64,000 nucleotides of DNA from Ornithinimicrobium cerasi (GTDB lineage Bacteria > Actinomycetota > Actinomycetes > Actinomycetales > Dermatophilaceae), in assembly GCF_003702705.1 (NCBI RefSeq), contig NZ_QZMN01000015.1, forward strand, positions 45,986-109,985. Direction: 5' to 3'. Positions 1 to 9,675 of the stretch are shown in pieces (position 1 is the first letter of the stretch; each line of letters starts with the position of its first letter). The translations under genes were made by a program, and so were the position numbers. Below the pieces are notes generated by a model that searched no databases, was not told the DNA's origin, and saw only the letters and a list, made by a program, of their open reading frames with translations.

Positions 1-2404
1 CGCCCGGCCGGGCGAGGCGCTCCGCCATGCCGGCACCGACGAGGGCTCGGGAGAGCGAGGGGCCAGCCTTGTCGGGACGGGCGACGGCACACCTGCCGGT
101 GCGGGCCCTCACCGGCGCCGAGCTCGACGACCTCGCCGGCCCTCGCCGCGACCACCCCGAGACCGTCGCCGGGACGGTGCTCAGCTGGTTCGACGACCAC
201 GGCGCCGACCTGGTGACGGCGGCGAAGCAGGCGGCCGTGCTCAGACCGCACGGGCAGATCCTGCGCCCGCTCGGGGAGCACGACGTCACGACCACGGTGT
301 GGATGGACGGCAGCTTCTGCTCCCACCTCACCAGGGTCACGCCGCGCTGGGACGCTCGTTGTCGCTGCGACCGAGCCCGCTCGGGCTCGGCCGCGTGCAC
401 GGGCTGCGCGTCGCCATCGACCTCGGGCAGGGTTGGCAGCTGATGGGGACGCCGTCCCTGTGGCGGAGCGCGCTCGACTCGGCCACCTGGTGGTATGCCG
501 TGGACGACCACCTCCTGCGCGTGCACGCCGACGGGCCGACCGCGGACGGACGGTGCCGGGTGGCCGTCGAGACCCTGCAGGGTGAACCGGTGCCGTCGAT
601 GGTGCTGCTGGCCCTCGACTGGAGCGGGGCTCCCGGTGCGACCGGAGACGTGGACGTGGCGGGCGGGGCCCTCACCGTGCGCGCGCCGGCGGATGCGCTG
701 TCCGGGGCCGCCCCCGACGCGCGTCTGGAGGTGCGCGTCGACGGGTGCGAGCTGAAGGAGGTCGGCGACGACGCTGCCCTGTTCTCGGACGGTACGAGTC
801 GTGGCGAGCCGGTGGTGACGATGAGGCTCGGGGCGGCTCGGTCCTGGTCGGTCGAGCTGACGGCACGCACGACCGGCGCGGACGGCGACGGCCCCCCAGC
901 CCGGGAACGCGGGTGGTCCGACGTCGGCCGAATGGTCGGGCTCGGCACCGAGGCTGCGGGTCCTGCGGCGGACCTGCTCAGGCGGCTGGACGCGATCACC
1001 GGGTGGTACGCCCACGACGCGCTGGTCCACTACCTCTCGCCGCGCGGCCTGGAGCAGCACACGGGTGGAGCCTGGGGCACGCGTGACGTCTGCCAGGGTC
1101 CGGTCGGGCTGCTGCGGGCCTGGGGCGCCCACCCGCAGTGGCGCGAGCTGCTGCTGCTGATCTTCCGGGCGCAGCACGAGCGGGGCGACTGGCCGCAGGC
1201 CTTCGACTTCCTGCCGGCGCACCGGGTGGACGTGGTGGACACCGCACACGGAAACGTCGTCTACTGGCCGCTGCTCGCGCTCGGTCAGTACCTCGTCGCC
1301 ACCGCCGACCACGGGATCCTGGACGAGGACGTGACCTTCACCGGAGACGGGTCGCCGGGATCGACCGCCTCGCTGCTCCATCACGTGCAGCGGGCGCTGG
1401 ACGCGGTCGAGAGCACCTTCGTCGGGGGATACTCGTTGCCGGCCTACGGCCACGGCGACTGGAACGACTCGCTGCAGCCGGCCGACCCCGGGCTGGCACG
1501 CCAGATGGTGTCCACCTGGACCGTCGTCCTCCAGGCCGAGGCGCTGCGGCGGCTGGCCGACGTGGTCGGTGAGCGGCACGTCGAGACGGCGTCGCGTGAC
1601 GACCGCACCGGGCTGCACTACTCGCTGCTGCCGATGATCCACGCGATCGCCGGTGACCTGCTCAGCCCCGAGGAGGCACGGGCGCACCTCGCGATCGTCG
1701 CGGAGCACCTCACCGGGCCCGACGGCGCCCGGCTCTTCGACCGCCCCGTCGCCTACCGCGGCGGACCGGTGGAGATGTTCCAGCGGGCGGAGGCCAGCAC
1801 CTTCTTCGGCCGCGAGATCGGCATCATGTACGTCCACGCCCACCTCCGGTACGCCGAGGCTCTGGCTCGTGTCGGGGACGGAGCGGGACTGCTCCGGGCG
1901 CTCGCCCGCGCGGTGCCGATCGGCGTCACCGACCTCGTCCCCAGCGCCGCACCCCGCCAGGCCAACGCCTACTCCTCCTCCTCCGACGGGGCGTTCGCCG
2001 ACCGATACCAGGCCTCGAGGGACTACGACCAGCTGCTTGCCGGCGAGGTCGCGCTGGAAGCGGGGTGGAGGGTCTACTCCAGTGGCCCCGGCCTCTTCCT
2101 CGAGGTGCTCACGCAGGGGATGGTGGGGCTCCGGCACGCGGGCGACGAGCTCGAGCTCGACCCCGTGCTCGACCCCGCGCTCGGCTCGGTGAGCGCCACG
2201 CTCGAGACCTCGGTCGGTGCGTTGCGCGTCGAGATCCGCGCCGGGGAGGCGGGCTTCGGCCCCGTCTCGGTCACCGCCGGTGCGAGGCCGTTGTCGGTCC
2301 GGCGCCTCGAGAACCCTTACCGCGTAGGCGGTGTGGCCGTTCCGATCTCCGAGGTGGCCGCGGTGGCAGGCACGGGAGAGCCGGTCGTCATCCAGCTCGG
2401 GTGA
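1..2404 (+). pseudogene. GH94-like glycoside phosphorylase/hydrolase, frameshifted and cut by the left edge
   Basis: This resembles the large actinobacterial GH94 (cellobiose phosphorylase-like) proteins. Seen: the reading frame is open from base 3, and up to about base 331 it encodes family-like text ending VWMDGSFCSHLT. The family text then continues in another frame (QGHAALGRSLSL, later GLEQHTGGAWGTRDVCQGP, YGHGDWNDSL and FFGREIGIMY) to the stop at 2404. The Asp of GDWND matches the general acid of the phosphorylases. One extra C in the C run at 331-332 would join the two frames, so a single-base deletion (real or a sequencing error) splits the gene. An in-frame ATG at 27 gives only a short fragment, and a GTG at 299 starts the downstream part. 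The true N-terminus probably lies outside the window. Substrate is unknown. It precedes treYZ, which suggests glucan metabolism. Confidence 0.75.
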
Positions 2405-2482
2405 GGTGGCGCCGTCGCGAGGAACCGCCCGCCTGGTCGCGCCGGACCGCGCGCTCGGTCGGCAGAGGGCCGTGAGTGCTGG

Positions 2483-2488
2483 GACACT
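2483..2488 (+). promoter_or_regulatory. -10 box of treY
   Basis: GACACT lies 9 bases before the treY ATG and no Shine-Dalgarno sequence lies between them, so treY is probably leaderless. The spacer is the longest of the leaderless set in this window, so this is one of the weaker members. Confidence 0.45.
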
Positions 2489-2497
2489 GGACCGGCC

Positions 2498-4945
2498 ATG
2501 ACGAACCCCGACACCGCCGAGCGCCGTCCCCTGACCGCCACCTACCGCATGCAGCTCCACGCAGGATTCACCTGCGACGACGCCCTGGCCGCGCTGCCGT
2601 ACGTCGAGGAGCTGGGTGTCAGCCACGTCTACCTCTCGCCCGTCCTCACCGCGGTCCCCGGCAGCGAGCACGGCTACGACGTCCTCGACCACTCCCGGGT
2701 CAACTCCGAGATCGGGGGCCGACCGGCCCTCGAGCGGCTCGCTGCGGCGGCCCACGCCCGCGGCATGGGCGTCGTCGTCGACATCGTCCCCAACCACATG
2801 GCCCTCGTCTCCCCGTTCTGGCGCAACGCCCCCCTGTGGCAGGTCCTGCGCGAGGGCCCGACGTCGGGGCGCGCGCACTGGTTCGACGTGGACTGGGAGC
2901 ACCTGGGCGGACGGTTCGGCATACCCGTGCTCGGGCAGCCGCTCGAGGACGCCCTCGCGGCCGGGGAGATCGAGGTCGGGACCGGCCGCGAGGACGAGGG
3001 GCCGGCGGCGGGGCAGCCGGTGGTCCGCTACTTCGAGCACGTGCTGCCCGTGGGGACCGGCACCGAGCACCTCACGGACGACCTGCCGGCGCTGCTGGAG
3101 GCCCAGCACTGGCTGCTCGGGCACTGGCAGGACGCCGCCGACGTGCTCAACTACCGCCGGTTCTTCGAGGTGGACGGGCTGATCGGGGTGCGCGTCGAGG
3201 AGGCCGACGTCTTCGAGGAGACGCACGCCGAGCTGCTGCGCCTGCACCACGACGGCGTCGTCGACGGCTTCCGGATCGACCACCCGGACGGTCTCGCCGA
3301 CCCGGGCGGCTACCTGGCCATGCTGCGCGCGCACCTCCGTCCCGGTGCCCCGGTGTGGGTGGAGAAGATCCTCGAGGGGGCCGAGCGGCTCCCCTCCGCG
3401 TGGGCGTGCGAGGGCACCACGGGGTATGACGCGAACGCCGCCGTGCTCGGCGCGCTCGTGGACCCCACCACCGCGGACGTGGTGAGCACCGCGTGGTTCG
3501 CGACCGGTGGCGAGCCCGACCTCGACGTCGAGGTCGAGCGCTGCAAGCGGCAGGCCGTCGACGCGCTGCTCCAGCCCGAGGTCACCCGCCTCGTGCGGCG
3601 CGCCAAGGAGGCGTTGCCGCACGCCGACGAGCACCGGCTGCGTGCGGCGCTGACCGAGCTGCTCGTCGACGTCCACGTCTACCGCGCCTACATCCGCCCC
3701 GGCGAGCTCCCGGAGCCGGCGCTCGAGCAACCCCTGCTCGACGCGATCGAGCGTGCCCGCGCCACCCGGCCCGACCTCGAGGGCGAGCTCGTCGAGCTCG
3801 GCCAGCTGCTCCGCCGCCCGGACGTGAGCGTCGTCGACGCCGCGGCGGCCGCCGACCTGTGCGTGCGCTTCCAGCAGACCACCGGGCCGGTCATGGCCAA
3901 GGGGATCGAGGACACCGCCTTCTACCGCTGGCACCGCCTGGTCGCCCTCAACGAGGTCGGCGCGGACCCCCGTGCCGGGGAGGCGCCGGAGGTGACCACG
4001 CTGCATACCTGGGCGGTCCACCAGGCGAGGCACTGGCCCCTGGGCCTGACGACCCTGTCGACCCACGACACCAAGCGGAGCGAGGACGTGCGCGCGCGGA
4101 TCCTCGCGGTCGCGGGGGACGCCGAGGCGTGGCGCTCGCTCTCGGCCGCCGGCGCGGCCGCGGCGCAGCGGCACGGCGTCGACGCACCCACCGCGCACCT
4201 CGTCTGGCAGACCCTCGTGGGGGCCGGTCGGGTCGAGCCGCACCGGCTGCACGCCTACCTGACCAAGGCCGTCCGCGAGGCCAAGCTGCACACCACCTGG
4301 GTCGAGCCGGACGAGGACTACGAGGCGCGCGTGCTCTCGCTGGCCGACGAGATGGTCTCGCACGAGGGGGAGGTCAGCGCGGCGATCGCCGAGGCGGTGC
4401 GCGACAACGAGCAGACGATCCGCACCCTGACCCTGACCCAGAAGCTCGTCCAGCTGACGCTGCCCGGCGTGCCGGACACCTACCAGGCCGCGGGGCTCGC
4501 GCTCGTCGACCCGGACAACCGTCGCCCGGTGGACTACGAGGAGCGGCTGGAGCGGCTGCGCCGGCTCGACGCGGAGGGACGCCCGCACGACCTCGCCGAC
4601 GAGGTGCTGTGGCTGCGCTCGCGGGTGCTGCGGCTGAGGTCCTGGCTCCCGCAGGCCTACGGCCCCGGGGCCGGCTACCAGCCCGTGGAGGCCGGGCCGC
4701 ACGTGCTCGGCTTCCTGCGCGGCGGGGTGGCGGCCACCCTGACCATCCGGGCGCCGCGGGCGCTCGGCGGCGCGGGCGGGCTCGGCGGGACGCGGGTCCC
4801 GTTGCCCGCCGGGCACTGGCGCGACGCGCTGACGGGCACCGACCACCACGTCGACGAGGAGGGCGTGCTCGCCGTCGACGTCTTCGCCGCCGGGCCGGTC
4901 GCCCTGCTCGTGACGGCCCGCGACCTCGAGGAGGGACCCCGGTGA
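2498..4945 (+). CDS. treY: Maltooligosyl trehalose synthase TreY
   Basis: GH13 enzyme that isomerises the reducing-end alpha-1,4 bond of maltooligosaccharides to alpha-1,1, giving maltooligosyl trehalose, in the cytoplasm. The 815 residues have the usual family length. Seen: TATYRMQLHAGFT at the N-terminus, VVDIVPNHMA, GFRIDHPDG (nucleophile Asp261), VWVEKILEG (acid/base Glu289) and LSTHDTKRSEDVR, the family-specific version of the last GH13 motif. The ATG at 2498 is chosen because the conserved N-terminus follows directly. Its stop overlaps the treZ start (GTGA), so the two are co-translated. No treX debranching gene is seen in the window; the gene upstream is GH94-like. Confidence 0.96.
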   Translation: MTNPDTAERRPLTATYRMQLHAGFTCDDALAALPYVEELGVSHVYLSPVLTAVPGSEHGYDVLDHSRVNSEIGGRPALERLAAAAHARGMGVVVDIVPNHMALVSPFWRNAPLWQVLREGPTSGRAHWFDVDWEHLGGRFGIPVLGQPLEDALAAGEIEVGTGREDEGPAAGQPVVRYFEHVLPVGTGTEHLTDDLPALLEAQHWLLGHWQDAADVLNYRRFFEVDGLIGVRVEEADVFEETHAELLRLHHDGVVDGFRIDHPDGLADPGGYLAMLRAHLRPGAPVWVEKILEGAERLPSAWACEGTTGYDANAAVLGALVDPTTADVVSTAWFATGGEPDLDVEVERCKRQAVDALLQPEVTRLVRRAKEALPHADEHRLRAALTELLVDVHVYRAYIRPGELPEPALEQPLLDAIERARATRPDLEGELVELGQLLRRPDVSVVDAAAAADLCVRFQQTTGPVMAKGIEDTAFYRWHRLVALNEVGADPRAGEAPEVTTLHTWAVHQARHWPLGLTTLSTHDTKRSEDVRARILAVAGDAEAWRSLSAAGAAAAQRHGVDAPTAHLVWQTLVGAGRVEPHRLHAYLTKAVREAKLHTTWVEPDEDYEARVLSLADEMVSHEGEVSAAIAEAVRDNEQTIRTLTLTQKLVQLTLPGVPDTYQAAGLALVDPDNRRPVDYEERLERLRRLDAEGRPHDLADEVLWLRSRVLRLRSWLPQAYGPGAGYQPVEAGPHVLGFLRGGVAATLTIRAPRALGGAGGLGGTRVPLPAGHWRDALTGTDHHVDEEGVLAVDVFAAGPVALLVTARDLEEGPR

Positions 4946-6717
4946 GCGGACGCCCGAGCCCCGCTGCCGACCCCCGCACCTACCGGCTCTGGGCGCCCGA
5001 CGCCTCGGCCGTCGAGCTGCGGCTGGGGGCCGGCTCCGCTCTCGCCGTGCCGATGGCGCGGGTGGACGGGGGCTGGTGGGAGGTCGCCGCCGACCCCGGG
5101 GACGGCCGTTACGCCTTCGCCCTGGACGGTCGCCCGCCGGTGCCCGACCCCCGCTCGCGGCACCAGCCGGACGGGGTCCACGCGCCCAGCGCGCTGGTCG
5201 ACACGTCGGCGTTCGCCTGGACCGACCACGGCTGGCGCGGCGTGCCGCTGCAGGACGCGGTCGTCTACGAGCTGCACGTCGGCACCTTCACGCCCGAGCG
5301 CACCTTCGACGGGGTGGTCCGCCACCTCGCCCACCTCGCCGACCTCGGGGTCACCGTGGTCGAGCTGATGCCGGTCGCCGCGTTCCCGGGGCGGCACGGG
5401 TGGGGCTACGACGGGGTCGCGCCGTATGCCGTGCACGCCCCCTACGGCGGTCCCGAGGGGCTGGTCCGGCTCGTCGACGCCGCCCACGCCCGGGGGCTCG
5501 CGGTCTGGCTCGACGTCGTCCACAACCACCTCGGGCCGAGCGGCAACTACCTCGGCCAGGTCGCCCCCTACTTCACCGACCGCCACCACACCCCGTGGGG
5601 CGACGCGGTCAACCTCGACGGCCCCGGCAGCGACGAGGTCCGCGCCTACCTGCTCGACAACGTCCGCCTGTGGCTGGAGGACTACCACCTCGACGGGCTG
5701 CGCCTGGACGCGGTGCACGCCCTCCACGACGAGCGGGCCGTCCACCTCCTCGAGGACCTCTCCGCCCTCGCGGACGAGATCAGCCGGAGCAGCGGCATAC
5801 CCCGGAGCCTGGTCGGGGAGAGCGACCGCAACGACCCGGCCACGGTCGCGCCCCGCGCCGGCGGCGGGGTCGGCGGGACGGGCCTGCACGGGCAGTGGGC
5901 CGACGACGTCCACCATGCGCTGCACGTCGCGCTGACGGGGGAGGACCAGGGCTACTACGCCGACTTCGCCGACCCCGGCGCGCTGCCGAAGGTGCTGGGG
6001 GACACGCCCTTCTTCCACGACGGGACGTGGTCGAGCTTCCGCGGGCGGCGGCACGGCCGGCCGGTGGACCCCGCGGTCACCCCCGGGTGGCGGTTCGTCG
6101 CCTCCCTGCAGACGCACGACCAGGTCGGGAACCGGGCGATGGGCGACCGGATCGGGCACGGCATCCCGGCGGGTCGGGCGGCGGCCGGGGCGGCGCTGCT
6201 GCTGACCTCCCCCTACACGCCGATGCTGTTCATGGGCGAGGAGTGGGGCGCCTCGACGCCGTGGCAGTACTTCACCGACCACGAGGAGGAGGAGCTGGCC
6301 GCGTCGATCCGGGAGGGGCGGCAGCGGGAGTTCGCCGAGCACGGCTGGGCCGGCCAGGTCCCGGACCCTCAGGACGAGGGGACGGTCTCCGCGTCGACGC
6401 TGCGCTGGGACGAGGTGGCCGGCGGGGGTCACGCGGAGCTGCTGGGGTTCTACCGCGAGCTGATCCGGCTGCGGCGCACGATTCCGTCGCTGCGGTCCAC
6501 GCCGCTCGGCGAGGGGCGCGTGTCGCGGCCGGAGGAGGGCGTGGTCCTCGTGGAGCGTGGTGACGTGCGCGTCGTGGCGGTGCTCGGGAGCGGGTCGACG
6601 TCGGTGCCGACGCCGGACGGGGCGGAGGTGCTGGCGAGCTTCGGCGAGGTGACGGCAGGGGACGGGCGTATCGTCGTGGGGCCGGAGTCGGTCGTGGTGG
6701 TCGGAGGTCGAGGATGA
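4942..6717 (+). CDS. treZ: Malto-oligosyltrehalose trehalohydrolase TreZ
   Basis: Releases free trehalose from the product of TreY. The protein has 591 residues: an N-terminal beta-sandwich (about 1-95) followed by a GH13 barrel. Seen: YELHVGTFTPERTFDG, VELMPVAAFPGRHGWGYDG, GLRLDAVHA (nucleophile Asp256), LVGESDRND (acid/base Glu293) and QTHDQVGNRA. The GTG start at 4942 overlaps the treY stop, and its own stop overlaps the next ATG. Together with otsA/otsB at 52495-54749, the organism has two trehalose routes. Confidence 0.95.
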   Translation: MSGRPSPAADPRTYRLWAPDASAVELRLGAGSALAVPMARVDGGWWEVAADPGDGRYAFALDGRPPVPDPRSRHQPDGVHAPSALVDTSAFAWTDHGWRGVPLQDAVVYELHVGTFTPERTFDGVVRHLAHLADLGVTVVELMPVAAFPGRHGWGYDGVAPYAVHAPYGGPEGLVRLVDAAHARGLAVWLDVVHNHLGPSGNYLGQVAPYFTDRHHTPWGDAVNLDGPGSDEVRAYLLDNVRLWLEDYHLDGLRLDAVHALHDERAVHLLEDLSALADEISRSSGIPRSLVGESDRNDPATVAPRAGGGVGGTGLHGQWADDVHHALHVALTGEDQGYYADFADPGALPKVLGDTPFFHDGTWSSFRGRRHGRPVDPAVTPGWRFVASLQTHDQVGNRAMGDRIGHGIPAGRAAAGAALLLTSPYTPMLFMGEEWGASTPWQYFTDHEEEELAASIREGRQREFAEHGWAGQVPDPQDEGTVSASTLRWDEVAGGGHAELLGFYRELIRLRRTIPSLRSTPLGEGRVSRPEEGVVLVERGDVRVVAVLGSGSTSVPTPDGAEVLASFGEVTAGDGRIVVGPESVVVVGGRG

Positions 6718-7337
6718 GCGGGATGCGGGAGCGGCGGCCGTTCCACCGCCCGACGCTGCGCCCGTCCGAGGTCCTCGAGGACGTCGCCGGGGGGATCGAC
6801 CCGCTCGAGGCCGTCGAGGCCGCGCACCGCACGGCCGAGCTGGTGGTGGGGCGCGGGCGGGACACCGACGACCCGCGGCTGACCGCACGGCTGGTGGCGC
6901 TCGTGCAGGAGGTGGGCCTCTCGACCGTCGCGGAGATGTGGGCCGACCGGCCGGCGCGGACGCTGCCCGGCGCCCTGTGGCGGCTCTACCTCCTGCACGA
7001 GTGGGTCCAGCGCCAGCCCGAGGAGACCGCGCGGCTGTTCGCCGCCGGTGCCGGGCACGCGGAGGTCTACCGGGCCATCGCCGGCGTGGCCGAGCCGCCG
7101 GACACGGAGGGCCTGCGCAGGCTCACCGAGCAGATCCTCACCGGGGTGTTCACCGGTGACCTCGCCATCGCGCTCGAGCGGGCCGCCGCGTTCTGCCAGG
7201 TGATGGCGGTGGGACTGGCCGAGCCCGGTGTCGAGCACGTGCCGCTCGAGCAGGTCCGTCGTGGCGCGCGGATGCGCGACACCGCCGACGACCTGTCCGC
7301 CTGCGCCCGGCTCTGGCGCCTCGGCGACCTGCACTGA
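6714..7337 (+). CDS. Conserved actinobacterial protein of unknown function
   Basis: The protein has 207 residues, no signal peptide and no membrane segment, and is largely helical and rich in Arg and Glu. It resembles conserved actinobacterial proteins of unknown role beginning RPFHRPTLRPSEVLEDV. Its ATG overlaps the treZ stop (ATGA), so it is the last gene of the treYZ operon. That position may be historical rather than functional. No catalytic motif is recognised. Confidence 0.75.
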   Translation: MSGMRERRPFHRPTLRPSEVLEDVAGGIDPLEAVEAAHRTAELVVGRGRDTDDPRLTARLVALVQEVGLSTVAEMWADRPARTLPGALWRLYLLHEWVQRQPEETARLFAAGAGHAEVYRAIAGVAEPPDTEGLRRLTEQILTGVFTGDLAIALERAAAFCQVMAVGLAEPGVEHVPLEQVRRGARMRDTADDLSACARLWRLGDLH

Positions 7338-7751
7338 CCGCGAGCGCGTCGTTCGGCGGCGCCATCCACGTGGACGCCGTGAGCCCGCTGTGCGACGTCC
7401 GCCTCTGTGGTGGCTGACTGTTCTCAGGGCGACACCGGGCCACCCCGGTGCTCGGCACGAGGACGGTGCCTCGAGGCTGGCGCGTGCGGAGGAGACCCGC
7501 CTCACACCGGGAACAGACGGCAGGCCGGGCCCGTTGGACTGGTCGCGTGCCGGGCCGCGGCAGCCCCGGGCTCCAACATTCGCCGCCTTGAGCGGCCTCG
7601 CGCCGAGAGGCGCTCCCGGTCCGGCACGCACCAGCTCCCACCTGACGGCGGCGGCCCCTCACGGTCGGTCGGACGCTCTCCGGGTCGGTCCGCGACCTCC
7701 CCCTCCGTCAGTGGGGTGGTGTCGTCCGTCAGTGGGGTGGGAGTGTTGTCG
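7338..7751. other. Non-coding stretch between the convergent treZ operon and mutT gene
   Basis: About 410 bases between two convergent genes. All frames here look like chance open frames: no start with a promoter or ribosome site, and no recognisable protein text. The right end carries copies of a short repeat (see 7707-7763). Nothing else is recognised. Confidence 0.5.
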
Positions 7752-7763
7752 TCAGTGGGGCGG
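7707..7763. repeat. Three copies of GTCAGTGGGGYGG at the 3' end of the mutT1-like gene
   Basis: GTCAGTGGGG starts at 7707, 7728 and 7751, followed by TGG or CGG. The third copy contains the stop codon and last codons of the minus-strand Nudix gene, and the other two lie just beyond it. They look like tandem duplications of the gene's 3' end. Confidence 0.7.
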
Positions 7764-8693
7764 GCGGTGTCGCTCGACCGCCTCCACCGTGGCATCGGCT
7801 CCCGTGCCGCGCATCGTGCACACGAGGATCTCGCCCTTGTCCAGTGACGTCCTCGCCAGCCCCGACAGGAGCTGGCGGTCGCCGCGCGACAGGACCGACC
7901 CGGCCCGTCGCCGCAGGGTCGACAGCACCGGCCCGAACAACGGCCCGTGGCTGCACAGGACCGTGGGCCGGGCCGCCTCGAGCACGCGGGCCAGGTGCTT
8001 GTCGACCTTTCCCGGGCGTGCCTCGAAGCCCTCCTCCGACAGCCCTTTCCGGGTGAGGAGCTCGGCCCCGCTCGCGTCGAGGAACGGCCGTACCGTGGCG
8101 ACGCACCGTTCGGCCGGGCTGGAGAGCACGGCCACCGGCGCGTAGGCCTGCAGCACGGGGACCATCCGGGCCGCCTGCCGGCGGCCCACCTCGTCCAGCG
8201 GTCGCAGGGGGTCGGGCCGGGACCAGCTGCCCCGGGCGACCGCCACCGCATGACGCACGACGAGCAGCGGCCAGGTCGCCAGCCGACCTTGCGTCAGCAG
8301 CCCCGCCACGGCGTCGAGCTGGTCGCGGTCGCGGGCGTAGGTCAGCCGCCCGGCCGCTTCCTCGACCCCGAGCCAGGCGACCTCGTCGACCTCGTGCTCC
8401 AGCTCGCCGGTGCCGTCGACCACCTCCGCGGCCCAGTACCGCACCCGCTTCCACCCACCGCTCTGGAGCGTGTACGCGGACTCGGGAAGCGGCATACCCA
8501 GACGCACCCTCAGCCCCGTCTCCTCGAGGGTCTCCCGCGCAGCGGCGGCCGCCCAGTCCTCGCCGCGGTCCAGCTTGCCCTTGGGCCAGGACCAGTCGTC
8601 GTAGCGCGGCCGGTGCACGAGCGCGACCTGCAGGCGTTCCCCCGTCCCGCGGAACGGGACCGCGCCGGCAGCCCGCACCGTGACCCGGTTCAC
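7752..8693 (-). CDS. Nudix hydrolase with C-terminal histidine-phosphatase domain (MutT1-like)
   Basis: The 313-residue fusion has the architecture of mycobacterial MutT1, which hydrolyses 8-oxo-(d)GTP and dinucleoside polyphosphates. Seen: a complete Nudix box (GKLDRGE, then RETLEETG) near residues 40-62. A phosphoglycerate-mutase-like half follows, with VVRHAVA near residue 147 (RHG replaced by RHA, as in MutT1 relatives) and a downstream SHGP. The GTG start at 8693 overlaps the mshD stop (GTGA), so it is translated after mshD. Likely role: sanitising oxidised nucleotides. The exact substrate is inferred. Confidence 0.85.
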   Translation of the reverse strand: MNRVTVRAAGAVPFRGTGERLQVALVHRPRYDDWSWPKGKLDRGEDWAAAAARETLEETGLRVRLGMPLPESAYTLQSGGWKRVRYWAAEVVDGTGELEHEVDEVAWLGVEEAAGRLTYARDRDQLDAVAGLLTQGRLATWPLLVVRHAVAVARGSWSRPDPLRPLDEVGRRQAARMVPVLQAYAPVAVLSSPAERCVATVRPFLDASGAELLTRKGLSEEGFEARPGKVDKHLARVLEAARPTVLCSHGPLFGPVLSTLRRRAGSVLSRGDRQLLSGLARTSLDKGEILVCTMRGTGADATVEAVERHRPPH

Positions 8694-9643
8694 GAGGCGT
8701 CTGGGCCTGCGGCGTACATGACGTCGACGGCGGAGCGCTCGAAACCGAGCTTGCCGTAGGTCGCGATCGCCGCGGCGTTGTCACCGTCGACGTACAGGGT
8801 CGCCGTCTCGCAGCCGACCGCGCGCAGGTGGTGCAGCCCGAGCACCGTGATCGAGCGACCGAGACCGCGGCCCTGGTAGTCCGGGTCGACGCCGACGACA
8901 TACACCTCGCCCGTGGAGGAGCCCGGCTCGACCTTGGTCCAGTGGAACGCCGCCAGTCGCGGCCCGCCGTCCGGGTCGCGCGCCGTGACGTCCTCGACGA
9001 GGAGGAAGCCCTGCGGGTCGAACCACGGCTCGGACTGGCGCTCGCGCAGGTCGGTGCCGGTCATCCGTCCCTGCTCGGCGTGGTGCGCGAAGGCCCGGGC
9101 GTTGACCGCCAGCCAGGGCTCCTCGTCCGACCCGACGCGGAAGGGCCGGACGACGAGGCCCTCCGGCAGGTCGCGCACCTCCGGCAGCTCGCACCACTCC
9201 CCACGCAGCGGAAGGCTCATCTGCCACAGCTCGCGCACCACGACGAGCGAGCGCGAGGTGTAGAGGCGTCGGGCGTCCTGGAGGTCGCCGTGCGACCACA
9301 GCCGCACCGACGGCCACCGGCGGAGCGCGTGGTCGAGGAGCGCGCCGCCGACGCCGCGGCGACGGTGGTCGGGATCGACCACGAGCTCGGCGGAGGGAGC
9401 CTGCGCGTCACCCTCGTCGACGTGGCCGTAGGCGACGACCCGGTCGTCCTGCGTCGCGACGAGGTGCGTGGAGGCGCTCCCGGTCGGAGCCTCCTCGGCG
9501 ACCCTGCGCGCCTCGAGCACGGTCTGCTCCGACAGGGGGCGGACGCCGTCGTGCCGGGCGGCCCGGACGGCGAGGGCGAGCACGTCGCCGGAGAGACGCG
9601 GAGGCAGCGTGCGCAGCTCCTCGACGGTGATGGGGCCTGGCAT
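8690..9643 (-). CDS. mshD: Mycothiol synthase MshD
   Basis: Last step of mycothiol biosynthesis: acetyl-CoA-dependent acetylation of Cys-GlcN-Ins. The protein has 317 residues with two GNAT folds. Seen: the N-terminal half with VVDPDHRRRGVGGALLDHA, and the C-terminal half with VGVDPDYQGRGLGRSITVLGL and TLYVDGDNAAAIATYGKLGF, the acetyl-CoA binding and closing motifs. The ATG at 9643 gives the family N-terminus. It lies downstream of glnR on the same strand, as in mycobacteria, with a 32-base gap. Confidence 0.95.
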   Translation of the reverse strand: MPGPITVEELRTLPPRLSGDVLALAVRAARHDGVRPLSEQTVLEARRVAEEAPTGSASTHLVATQDDRVVAYGHVDEGDAQAPSAELVVDPDHRRRGVGGALLDHALRRWPSVRLWSHGDLQDARRLYTSRSLVVVRELWQMSLPLRGEWCELPEVRDLPEGLVVRPFRVGSDEEPWLAVNARAFAHHAEQGRMTGTDLRERQSEPWFDPQGFLLVEDVTARDPDGGPRLAAFHWTKVEPGSSTGEVYVVGVDPDYQGRGLGRSITVLGLHHLRAVGCETATLYVDGDNAAAIATYGKLGFERSAVDVMYAAGPDAS

Positions 9644-9675
9644 GGGCGCCAGTCTCGCACGACCGGCCGACCTCG

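Noticed and set aside
299-2404. A separate intact gene starting at GTG 299
   Set aside because: Its first residues overlap the upstream frame's VWMDG segment and are not family-like; the conserved text is split between frames, so a frameshift explains it better.
4675-6888. Very long minus-strand open frame opposite treZ
   Set aside because: Arg/Pro/Val-rich shadow of a highly GC-biased coding strand, with no recognisable domain; treZ is unambiguous.
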